A stretch of DNA of 64,000 bases, taken from Prevotella sp. P3-122 (GTDB lineage: Bacteria > Bacteroidota > Bacteroidia > Bacteroidales > Bacteroidaceae). The position numbers were made by a program, and so were the translations under genes. The notes under the pieces are model-generated. The model did not search any database, had not been told where the DNA came from, and saw only the letters and a list, made by a program, of their open reading frames with translations. The stretch is taken from positions 1-64,000 of the forward strand of contig NZ_NPJH01000041.1 of assembly GCF_002251365.1 (NCBI RefSeq), in the 5' to 3' direction. Position 1 is the first letter of the stretch; every line of letters begins with the position of its first letter. Below, one piece after another: positions 57,493-64,000 of the stretch.

Positions 57493-58958
57493 CCATAATG
57501 CGCATCTCCCGACTGCTGACCATCATGTTGGCAGCTGCAGCCTCACTCACGGCATACGGACAGAGCATCCGCATCAGCGAGGCTGGAGTCACATACGTGC
57601 ACTCGTCGGCCAATACTGGCGATATGACCTTCAATGGTTCCGTGCTCAACGTAGAGGGCAGGCAGTATCTGCTTACGCCACAGACCAGCATGACCGTCAC
57701 TGCCGATGGCGTTGATGACAACACGGTCAGCGTAACCTACAACGGTACACAGGCAGAAGTCGTAGTAGCGGGAAACATTGCCCGTTACCTTACCGTTAAC
57801 GCCAATGGGGCCGACGTCAGTATACTTGCAGCACCAGAGCTGCAGCAGTCTGTTGAGTACACTCTTCGTGGCACTTCCGCTGACGGCTCCTTCTACATGG
57901 ATGGCGAGTATGCCGCAACCGTTATACTCGACAACCTCACGCTCACAAATGCTGACAGCGCCGCCATCAATATACAGGACGGAAAGCTAATCACCATTAA
58001 TCTTGTAGGGCAAAGCACCATTGCTGACGCTCAGGGAATGGCTAACAGTGCATGCCTTTATGTCAATGGTCATGCCAAGTTCACCGGCGCAGGCACGCTT
58101 AACGTTACAGGAAACGCCAAGCACGGCATAACAGGCGACGAGCACCTGATAATAGAGGGTGGAACAATCAATGTCAACGCTGTGGGTGATGGGCTACACG
58201 TCAGTGAGTATTTCAAGCAGACGGGTGGCTCTCTGACCGTAAACGCACAAGGCGACGGCGTCGACATTGGTTTCAAGGGTGTCAATAAGGGCACCAAAGA
58301 CCAGTATGCCGACAATGGCTTCGCATTCCTTGAAGGCGGAACTATGGACGTTACCACAACGGGCGAGGCTACAAGGGGAGTGAAGGCCGACAGTACCATC
58401 TTGGTCGCAGGCATTACGGCAACCGTCAGGACAACGGGCAATGCTTGCTATGACGCGACAAAGAATGACATATCATCAGCAGCCGCCATCAAGACCGGAG
58501 GGGCGTTCTCCATGACATCAGGCACACTCACACTCAGCAGCACAGGCTCGGCTGGAAAAGGTATCAACGCTACCGACAACATTACCCTCGCAGGAGGCAA
58601 ACTCGACGTGGTAACAACAGGAGCAGTGTACGTCTATGGTGCCGAAGACTCTAAGCCCCACGGAGTAAAGACCGATGCGGACATCAACATCAGCGGAGGA
58701 ACAATACTCGTTGCGGCATCAGGAGATTCAGGCTCCGCATTCAAGACCGACTACTATTTTACCATCAGCGGAGGTACGGTCATGGCTGTAGGAGGCAAGG
58801 CAAGCAAGCCTACATCGGCAACACAGAAATACTATACCTATACAGGGGTCAGCGTAACACCCGGGCAAACTCTCTCCTACAACGGAGTGAGCGCAACCAT
58901 GCCTGACAACTACAGCGTGGCCAGTGGCAAAGTCCTTGTGTCATCGCCGACAATGTGA
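57489..58958 (+). CDS. Secreted carbohydrate-binding protein, Cthe_2159 family (second paralogue)
   Basis: A 489-residue secreted protein with signal peptide (ISRLLTIMLAAAASLTAYGQ); translation may start at the coupled ATG (57489) or at the ATG at 57498. The mature region follows the 14375 paralogue closely: SIRISEAGVTYVHSSANTGD, YTLRGTSADGSFYMDG, LDNLTLTNADSAAINIQDGK, GDGLHVSEYFKQTGG, GDGVDIG and several SGGT turns of a right-handed beta helix. It lacks the Gly/Pro loop and the long C-terminal part of that paralogue. It is probably surface-exposed and polysaccharide-binding, by family. It is followed by a strong terminator. Confidence 0.83.
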   Translation: MTIMRISRLLTIMLAAAASLTAYGQSIRISEAGVTYVHSSANTGDMTFNGSVLNVEGRQYLLTPQTSMTVTADGVDDNTVSVTYNGTQAEVVVAGNIARYLTVNANGADVSILAAPELQQSVEYTLRGTSADGSFYMDGEYAATVILDNLTLTNADSAAINIQDGKLITINLVGQSTIADAQGMANSACLYVNGHAKFTGAGTLNVTGNAKHGITGDEHLIIEGGTINVNAVGDGLHVSEYFKQTGGSLTVNAQGDGVDIGFKGVNKGTKDQYADNGFAFLEGGTMDVTTTGEATRGVKADSTILVAGITATVRTTGNACYDATKNDISSAAAIKTGGAFSMTSGTLTLSSTGSAGKGINATDNITLAGGKLDVVTTGAVYVYGAEDSKPHGVKTDADINISGGTILVAASGDSGSAFKTDYYFTISGGTVMAVGGKASKPTSATQKYYTYTGVSVTPGQTLSYNGVSATMPDNYSVASGKVLVSSPTM

Positions 58959-59014
58959 AATCTGTGAGTCCTTTATGCTTTGGGACAATAATACATTATA
59001 TAGGAAACACGAGT

Positions 59015-59051
59015 GGCAAGGAGCAGATAGTCTCCTTGCCCTTCTTTTTTT
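59015..59051 (+). terminator. Rho-independent terminator after the Cthe_2159-like gene
   Basis: GGCAAGGAG (59015-59023) pairs with CTCCTTGCC (59032-59040) around an 8-base loop. It is followed by CTTCTTTTTTT. Confidence 0.9.
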
Positions 59052-59103
59052 GACAAACAGCAAAAAAATATGTCTTTATGTAAGCTATTTCGAAGAAAAA
59101 GTG

Positions 59104-59111
59104 TAATTTTG
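59104..59111 (+). promoter_or_regulatory. Candidate -7 box for ddh
   Basis: TAATTTTG followed by CAGG fits TAnnTTTG, 44 bases before the ddh ATG. A TTTATG at about 59075 is the only -33-like element, at a longer spacing than usual. Confidence 0.5.
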
Positions 59112-59155
59112 CAGGCTGGAAATGTAACACGAACAACTAATAGACACAATAGAAC

Positions 59156-60055
59156 ATGAAGAAAATCAGAGCAGCCGTAGTTGGCTACGGCAACATTGGT
59201 AAATTCAGCCTTCAGGCTTTGGAGGCAGCGCCCGACTTCGAGGTGGCAGGTATCGTACGCCGTCAGGGTGACAAGGACAAGCCGGCAGAGCTTGCTGCTT
59301 ATGAGGTTGTTGACGACATAAGCAAGCTCAAGGACGTAGACGTTGCCATTCTGGCGACTCCCACCCGCAGTTGTCCTGACTATGCCAAGGCCATTACCGC
59401 CCTGGGCATCAATACTGTAGACAGCTACGACATACACACCAGTATTCTGGACTACCGCACGGAGATGATGCCGCTTAACAAGCAGACAAATACCGTGAGC
59501 GTTATCTCGGCAGGCTGGGACCCAGGCTCCGACTCTATAGTAAGGGTGCTGATGCAGAGCCTTGCCCCCAAGGGACTGACATATACAAACTTCGGTCCGG
59601 GCATGTCCATGGGACATTCAGTGTGCGTAAAGAGCAAGAAGGGTGTGAAGAATGCCTTGTCCATGACAATACCTCTCGGTGAGAGCATACACCGCCGCAT
59701 GGTATATGTGGAGCTTGAGGATGGTGCATCGCTCGAGGAAGTGACCAAGGACATCAAGGCAGATCCTTATTTCTCACACGATGAGACCCACGTGTTTGCT
59801 GTTCCTTCCGTAGACGAGGTGCGTGATATGGGACATGGCGTGAACCTTGTGCGCAAGGGCGTGAGCGGACAGACACAGAACCAGAGGCTGGAGTTCAATA
59901 TGAGCATCAACAACCCTGCTCTCACAGGACAGGTGCTGGTGAATGTGGCACGTGCTTCTATGCGTCTGCAGCCAGGATGCTATACCATGCCTGAGATACC
60001 TGTTATTGATATGCTTCCCGCATCGCGCGAGGAAATTATCAAGACACTTGTTTGA
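59156..60055 (+). CDS. ddh: meso-Diaminopimelate D-dehydrogenase
   Basis: Catalyses reversible NADPH-dependent amination of tetrahydrodipicolinate to meso-diaminopimelate, a one-step route for cell wall and lysine synthesis. It is 299 residues; the family is usually about 300-330. The Rossmann loop is GYGNIG (10-15). Family segments are visible: ATPTRSCPDYA, VDSYDIH, SAGWDPGSDSIVR, GPGMSMGHSV and ETHVFAVPSVDEVRDMGHGV. It has its own promoter and is monocistronic. asd, which supplies the pathway, lies at 10466. Confidence 0.96.
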   Translation: MKKIRAAVVGYGNIGKFSLQALEAAPDFEVAGIVRRQGDKDKPAELAAYEVVDDISKLKDVDVAILATPTRSCPDYAKAITALGINTVDSYDIHTSILDYRTEMMPLNKQTNTVSVISAGWDPGSDSIVRVLMQSLAPKGLTYTNFGPGMSMGHSVCVKSKKGVKNALSMTIPLGESIHRRMVYVELEDGASLEEVTKDIKADPYFSHDETHVFAVPSVDEVRDMGHGVNLVRKGVSGQTQNQRLEFNMSINNPALTGQVLVNVARASMRLQPGCYTMPEIPVIDMLPASREEIIKTLV

Positions 60056-60121
60056 CGTGAGTTCAATGAACTGATTTGATATTCGCAGGTCTCCGACTAC
60101 GAGTTGCGAATTCCGAGTTAT

Positions 60122-60162
60122 GAATTATGAGTTGTTGCCCGCAGAGCAGCAACTCATAATTC
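60122..60162 (+). terminator. Long hairpin downstream of ddh
   Basis: GAATTATGAGTTGTTGC (60122-60138) pairs with GCAGCAACTCATAATTC (60146-60162) with one G-T pair and a 7-base loop. No T-run follows. It could stop or stabilise ddh mRNA. The rest of the 536-base gap to 60592 holds the palindrome element at 60276 and nothing else I can support. Confidence 0.5.
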
Positions 60163-60275
60163 GTAAATATCAATCTCTGTAATTCAAAATATTGCAGTAC
60201 GGTTAGCAAGATTCGCCTTCCACATACAACAGCATGCGTCCCACCAAGGAGGCACAATATGATATTTGTGGCTCA

Positions 60276-60418
60276 TCAAACATTTCGAGTGATTACTGTT
60301 AATAGTAGTGTGGTCTATAGATATTGTTTTCATTGCTGATAAGGTTAATAACCTTTCGGCCGTAAGGTTATTAACCTTTCAGCCTTAAGGTTATTAACCT
60401 TATCAGGTTTGCAAACGT
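60276..60418 (-). repeat. Intergenic palindrome-cluster element, copy 2 (inverted)
   Basis: Three 15-bp palindromes (60341-60355, 60364-60378, 60387-60401) and, on the minus strand, the same flanks as copy 1: ATACGTTTGCA before, and AGCAATGA...ATAGACCAC...GTAATCACTCGAAATG after. Orientation is opposite to the copy at 6-255. This copy is about 100 bases shorter because it lacks the internal partial duplication. Confidence 0.75.
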
Positions 60419-60591
60419 ATGCGTAGGCTATCACAGATATATCAGACCCTCTTCAATAATAATAATGTATATGATATCACTCCATATTTCGGACGAACTG
60501 TATATGTCACTCTAACCTTAACAAAGCAACTTCTTTATGTTAGCGTTGCGGAATGACAACTCTACATAATACAATTCTTCACGTGCATCCC

Positions 60592-61740
60592 TTATTTCTT
60601 TTTCAGTACCACTACATTTATTTCTGGCCAGGCACCGAAGCGGAAGGGGACGGTACCACCGATGCCAGGAGAGACGTGCAGCATGGAATTGCCCTCAACG
60701 TAGCTTCCTCCCCACTCATTGTATGCCCATTTTGCAGGCGAGAAACGGCCCAGGCGCACCTGCCCGGCATGTGTATGTCCACTTAGTGTCAGGGCAATGT
60801 CGGTCTTGTTGAGCACTCCGCTGCGCCAGTGCGTGGGGTCGTGGCTGAGAAGTATCTTGAACATTCCCTCGGGTAATCCTGTTAGGGCTTTGGCGAGATT
60901 GCCAAATGACTTGAACGGCGGCTTGCCGATATTCTCTACTCCCACAATAGCGATGGAGCTTTTGCCACGTTTGATGACAACATTCTCATTCATCAGCATC
61001 CTCCATCCCATCTTGTCCTCCATGTATTGCAGCAGCATGCGGTCGCGTTCGGCCACCGTGATGCTGCGGCCATGAACCCTGTGCGTGCAGTCCTGCGCAT
61101 ACATGCAGTAGTCGTGGTTGCCCATTACGGAGTATACTCCGTCGGGAGCTGATATGGCAGAGAGAGTTTTCCTGAAAGGCAACAGCTCAATTGCGCTAAC
61201 GTTTACCAGGTCTCCTGTGAACACCACCATGTCGGGATGCTGCCCGTTGACGGCATCGGCAAGAGAGTCTATGAAGGCAGGGTTGCGGAGAAAGGTTCCT
61301 ATGTGAAGGTCGGAAAGATGGACTATGCAGTAGCCGTCGAAGTCGTCAGGCAAGAGCCTCGAGCGGCAAGTGCCCGTGCGGACCACTATGCGCCGCCACC
61401 CGAAGATGAAACCATAGAGCAGTGCGGTCAGCAACACTGCTGCCGCACCGAGTCCCACCTTCCATCCCATGGTTACTGCAAGCAGGGTGAAGAGCAGTTT
61501 GGGGAACATGATTACGAGCGTCAGCCCGAAGAATGCCCGGAACATGGTGTTGTGCCAGATACCAAGCTGTGCGGCTGCAAAAGTTGCCACTATGGCTGCT
61601 GAAGGCAGCCACCACAGCATGCCCAGCAAGGCGGAGCCGAGCGGTGAGACGTAGGTGGTGTGGATGTAAATGTCGGGTGCCACCATTGCCACAAAATACA
61701 GTACGGCGAAGAACGCCGCGAGGAGAGACTGCCTGCTCAT
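60592..61740 (-). CDS. Membrane-anchored metallophosphoesterase
   Basis: A 382-residue protein. Four hydrophobic helices lie in the first 120 residues (MSRQSLLAAFFAVLYFVAMVAPDIYI, SALLGMLWWLPSAAIVATFAAAQ, FGLTLVIMFPKLLFTLLAV, LGAAAVLLTALLYGFIFGW). A calcineurin-like phosphoesterase domain follows with all metal-binding motifs: LSDLHIG, FTGDLVN, MGNHDYC, LLSHDP and LSGHTHAGQ. The layout resembles YkuE/LpxG-type enzymes that act on lipid or nucleotide phosphates; substrate unknown. It lies 33 bases after the PepC-like gene on the same strand, probably one operon. Confidence 0.88.
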   Translation of the reverse strand: MSRQSLLAAFFAVLYFVAMVAPDIYIHTTYVSPLGSALLGMLWWLPSAAIVATFAAAQLGIWHNTMFRAFFGLTLVIMFPKLLFTLLAVTMGWKVGLGAAAVLLTALLYGFIFGWRRIVVRTGTCRSRLLPDDFDGYCIVHLSDLHIGTFLRNPAFIDSLADAVNGQHPDMVVFTGDLVNVSAIELLPFRKTLSAISAPDGVYSVMGNHDYCMYAQDCTHRVHGRSITVAERDRMLLQYMEDKMGWRMLMNENVVIKRGKSSIAIVGVENIGKPPFKSFGNLAKALTGLPEGMFKILLSHDPTHWRSGVLNKTDIALTLSGHTHAGQVRLGRFSPAKWAYNEWGGSYVEGNSMLHVSPGIGGTVPFRFGAWPEINVVVLKKK

Positions 61741-61773
61741 TAATGCGATTATCCTAAGTGTTTTATTGGGGCA

Positions 61774-63180
61774 TCACTCATCCATTTGGAATAGTGGGTC
61801 CTCAGGCATTACCATTACCGCTTTCTGCTCATACTCCTTGAGCAGGTTCTCGGGAACATATTTCTTGTCTACGACGAGGCGGAACATGTACTCATTGAAC
61901 CAGCTGTCGGTCATGATGAGGCATCCGCGCTGTCCATAGTCCGGTCCCCACGAGTTTTCTACCTTCCACTTTACCGGCTTGCCATCGGCATCGAGGTCTA
62001 CGGCCGCAAGTGTCATGGCATGCGTGGAGCCGCTGTCGAAGGTGGCTATTCGCTGCGCCTTGTCCATGCCGAAAGTAGTTGAGAACAGCGACCCGTAGTC
62101 GTAGTTGTTGAGGTCGAGGAGGCCGCGCTTGCGGTCGAGCTGCTTGCCCACGTCGTAGCTGCTGTAGAGCTTGCGTCCGTCCTTGAGCGATGCTATGGCC
62201 AGTGCGGCAATCTCGTCCATCGGCAGGTTGAGGTATTTCCAGTTGTGCCCGTCGTATGTGTGGCGGTCATACTCCACCTCGTATGTTTTGTGGAACGGTC
62301 GCCTTGGGTCGTTCATCACCATGATGAATGTACCGTTGACAGGTCCGCCCACCGTCTCGCGGAAGAACTCCATGGGTGTATATTTCCTTGGCTCGCCAAC
62401 GGCTTTTCCGTTCTTGTCCTTGAATACGTATGTGAACTCGCTGACAGGCTGGCCTAGCGTCAGGCAGAGCATGTTGTATACCGTTGTGAGCATCTGTGTC
62501 TTGCGTTCGGCTATGGCCTTGCCATTCTTGCCCTTGGCAACCATGTCGCGCAGCTCCAGTCCGAACTCACGCAGCTTGCTTGCCACCAGTCTTGACATTC
62601 GTGAGGTGTTTTCCGCCGAGTAGGTCTCAGGCATCACGCTCTTGGGTACCAGTCCGTACTTGTCGGCAAGGTCGGCAACGCCGCAGAATGTTCCACCGTC
62701 GCCAATGGGACTCTTGAAGAAGAACTGCACGCGTGGGTCATCAATGGGCTTCGACGCACAGTCGATGACACCCTGAAGCATGAGGTTGGCCTTCTCCAGC
62801 TGGTCATAGAAGAACAGGTAGTCGTGCGAGAATTCCACGTTTAGCGAGTCGCCATGCTCCTTGGCAAAGTTCGCCCTGAGAACGTTGAAGCCCGAGAACA
62901 TCCAGCAGCGCCCGCTGCTCTTTTGGTCGGCGATGCTCTGGCTGGCAGTCTCTACGGAGAAATGCGTGTCCACGGCACCCTGGTTGGCATGGTTCTTGGC
63001 AAGGTCGTCAATGCTGTTTGCTGCTATGGCGTTGAAGAGAGCTTTGCCCGCCGTATTGCCAGCCTCTACTTTCCTGATATCATCGAGCATCTGCTGCGAG
63101 ATGCCCCCGTTTCTTGTCTGCGCCCCCATATTGAGCGCAACGCTCATGCTGAGAGCTAAAATAGTTGTTCTGTGGTTCAT
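61774..63180 (-). CDS. pepC: Secreted C1 (bleomycin hydrolase/PepC) aminopeptidase
   Basis: A 468-residue papain-fold aminopeptidase. Catalytic residues are intact: Cys92 in QKSSGRCWMFSG, His387 in GSTHAMTLAAV, Asn409 in VENSWGPDYG. Unlike cytoplasmic PepC it has a signal peptide (MNHRTTILALSMSVALNMGAQ), as is common for Bacteroidota homologues, so it works in the periplasm or outside. A segment typical of the family, HDYLFFYDQLEKAN, is present. The C-terminal end lacks the short inhibitory tail of yeast Gal6 in recognisable form. It is the first gene of an operon with the metallophosphoesterase and is divergent from dxs. Confidence 0.93.
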   Translation of the reverse strand: MNHRTTILALSMSVALNMGAQTRNGGISQQMLDDIRKVEAGNTAGKALFNAIAANSIDDLAKNHANQGAVDTHFSVETASQSIADQKSSGRCWMFSGFNVLRANFAKEHGDSLNVEFSHDYLFFYDQLEKANLMLQGVIDCASKPIDDPRVQFFFKSPIGDGGTFCGVADLADKYGLVPKSVMPETYSAENTSRMSRLVASKLREFGLELRDMVAKGKNGKAIAERKTQMLTTVYNMLCLTLGQPVSEFTYVFKDKNGKAVGEPRKYTPMEFFRETVGGPVNGTFIMVMNDPRRPFHKTYEVEYDRHTYDGHNWKYLNLPMDEIAALAIASLKDGRKLYSSYDVGKQLDRKRGLLDLNNYDYGSLFSTTFGMDKAQRIATFDSGSTHAMTLAAVDLDADGKPVKWKVENSWGPDYGQRGCLIMTDSWFNEYMFRLVVDKKYVPENLLKEYEQKAVMVMPEDPLFQMDE

Positions 63181-63219
63181 TGTTGTAATTAAAGATTTGT
63201 TTTTTTATTCTCTATTCCG

Positions 63220-63250
63220 CAAAAATAGCAATAAATGGCGAGCCACGCAA
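63220..63250 (-). promoter_or_regulatory. Candidate promoter for pepC
   Basis: On the minus strand: -7 TATTTTTG (63220-63227) and a TTG core at 63248-63250, 20 bases upstream. The leader to the pepC ATG is about 33 bases. Confidence 0.6.
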
Positions 63251-63330
63251 TTAAATTCTGGAAAAAAGACATTGGCAACGAAAAAAATATAAGGTACCAG
63301 TAGACGAGGAAAATAAAAAAAACAATTTCC

Positions 63331-63361
63331 TTTGCCACTAAATATATTTGCAGTATCTTTG
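63331..63361 (+). promoter_or_regulatory. Bacteroidota-type promoter for dxs
   Basis: TTTG (63331-63334), a 19-base spacer and TATCTTTG (63354-63361) match the consensus. The leader to the dxs ATG is about 108 bases and contains AGGAGG at 63431-63436, too far upstream to serve that ATG. Confidence 0.8.
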
Positions 63362-63475
63362 CCAAAGAATTGGCTGGCAGCCAAGGAAAACTTTACTCAA
63401 ATTCCTAACAGGAGGATAAATAAGAGAAAAAGGAGGAGCATTTCAAACCAACCATGCAAATGCTAACTTAAAGAG

Positions 63476-64000
63476 ATGACAGAAGAGAAATACGAGCTAT
63501 TGAGCAAGATAGATTATCCTGCCGACCTGAGGAAGCTGGACATCAATCAGCTGCCACAGCTCTGTGACGAGCTGAGGCAGGACATCATTGATGAGGTGTC
63601 GGTAAATCCCGGACACTTCGCCTCAAGCCTCGGCGTCGTGGAGATAACGGTGGCCTTGCACTATGTATTCAACACTCCCGATGACAGGATAGTGTGGGAC
63701 GTGGGGCATCAAGCTTATGGCCACAAAATACTGACCGGGCGGCGCAGGCAGTTCTGTACCAACCGCATGCTGCACGGCATCAGACCATTCCCGTCACCTG
63801 CCGAAAGCCCATACGACACTTTCCCGTGCGGACATGCGTCGAATTCTATTTCTGCAGCCCTTGGCATGGCAGTAGCGGCAAAAGTTGAGGGCAATGGCAG
63901 GCATGTGGCGGCAGTTATCGGTGACGGAGCCATGAGCGGTGGACTGGCCTTCGAGGGGCTGAACAACGTGTCGTCGACTCCCAACAACCTCCTCATAATC
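63476..64000 (+). CDS. dxs: 1-Deoxy-D-xylulose-5-phosphate synthase (5' part; runs off the window)
   Basis: First enzyme of the MEP isoprenoid pathway; it joins pyruvate and glyceraldehyde 3-phosphate using thiamine diphosphate. Only the first 175 codons are in the window; the family is about 620-640 residues. Family segments: [63 protein letters not shown] with the conserved His, [19 protein letters not shown], and the ThDP/Mg motif [16 protein letters not shown]. The start follows the promoter at 63331 by about 115 bases. Confidence 0.95.
   Translation, partial: MTEEKYELLSKIDYPADLRKLDINQLPQLCDELRQDIIDEVSVNPGHFASSLGVVEITVALHYVFNTPDDRIVWDVGHQAYGHKILTGRRRQFCTNRMLHGIRPFPSPAESPYDTFPCGHASNSISAALGMAVAAKVEGNGRHVAAVIGDGAMSGGLAFEGLNNVSSTPNNLLII

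Noticed and set aside
60122..60162. Possible small RNA gene in the ddh downstream hairpin
   Set aside because: There is no promoter before it and no T-run after it, so only a hairpin annotation is supported.
63454..63471. Mini-ORF (ATGCAAATGCTAACTTAA, 5 codons) in the dxs leader, downstream of AGGAGG
   Set aside because: Five codons give no coding evidence. The AGGAGG lies 17 bases upstream, and Bacteroidota rarely depend on such sites. It is mentioned only because the dxs leader is long.

Overview
The window comes from a Bacteroidales bacterium, most likely a Prevotella-type species of the oral cavity or gut. The evidence is a SusC/SusD glycan-uptake operon, a SusR-type regulator, BspA-like leucine-rich-repeat proteins, many lipoproteins with acidic residues after the lipidated cysteine, a recurring C-terminal tail on secreted proteins, a one-chain class II glycyl-tRNA synthetase, and promoters of the Bacteroidota form (TTTG, about 19-20 bp, TAnnTTTG). 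The genus is inferred from gene content, not from a marker gene.

Layout. 0-6 kb: cell-surface proteins (a coiled-coil lipoprotein, a lipocalin-like lipoprotein, an OmpA-type porin). 6.5-10.3 kb (minus): monovalent cation/H+ antiporter, ABC ATPase and CvfB-like RNA-binding protein in one run. 10.5-16.3 kb: asd, then a VTC-domain / DUF4956 / DUF2490 / Cthe_2159-like surface cluster bounded by low-complexity tandem repeats. 16.3-18.7 kb (minus): LytS/LytTR two-component pair and ridA, divergent from a GH2-like glycosidase. 22-25 kb: a C10 (streptopain-like) protease gene broken by one in-frame TAG, then tRNA-Gln. 25.5-44.3 kb: a polysaccharide utilisation locus with a SusR-type regulator, SusC, SusD, three SusE/F-like proteins and GH27, GH97, GH31 and GH66 enzymes. 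The GH66 dextranase makes dextran or another alpha-1,6-glucan the likely substrate. 44.4-51.5 kb: tRNA-Leu, a parC-DUF3316-S41 protease operon (minus), glyS and an FKBP lipoprotein. 51.5-56.6 kb: a tandem duplication of a bspA-like gene, each copy flanked by a modular palindromic element. 57-64 kb: a second Cthe_2159-like protein with a small partner, ddh, a metallophosphoesterase and a secreted PepC-like peptidase (minus), and the 5' end of dxs.

How the genes fit together. In the PUL, GH66 would cut the backbone outside the cell, SusD and the SusE/F-like proteins would hold glucan at the surface, SusC would import oligosaccharides, and GH97, GH31 and GH27 would reduce them to glucose or small isomalto-oligosaccharides while SusR senses a product. 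asd and ddh both serve the diaminopimelate/lysine pathway but lie 48 kb apart.

Repeats stand out. A roughly 150-250 bp element built on three copies of a 15-bp palindrome sits at both ends of the window in opposite orientation. A second, modular family occurs four times, three of them framing the duplicated bspA genes.
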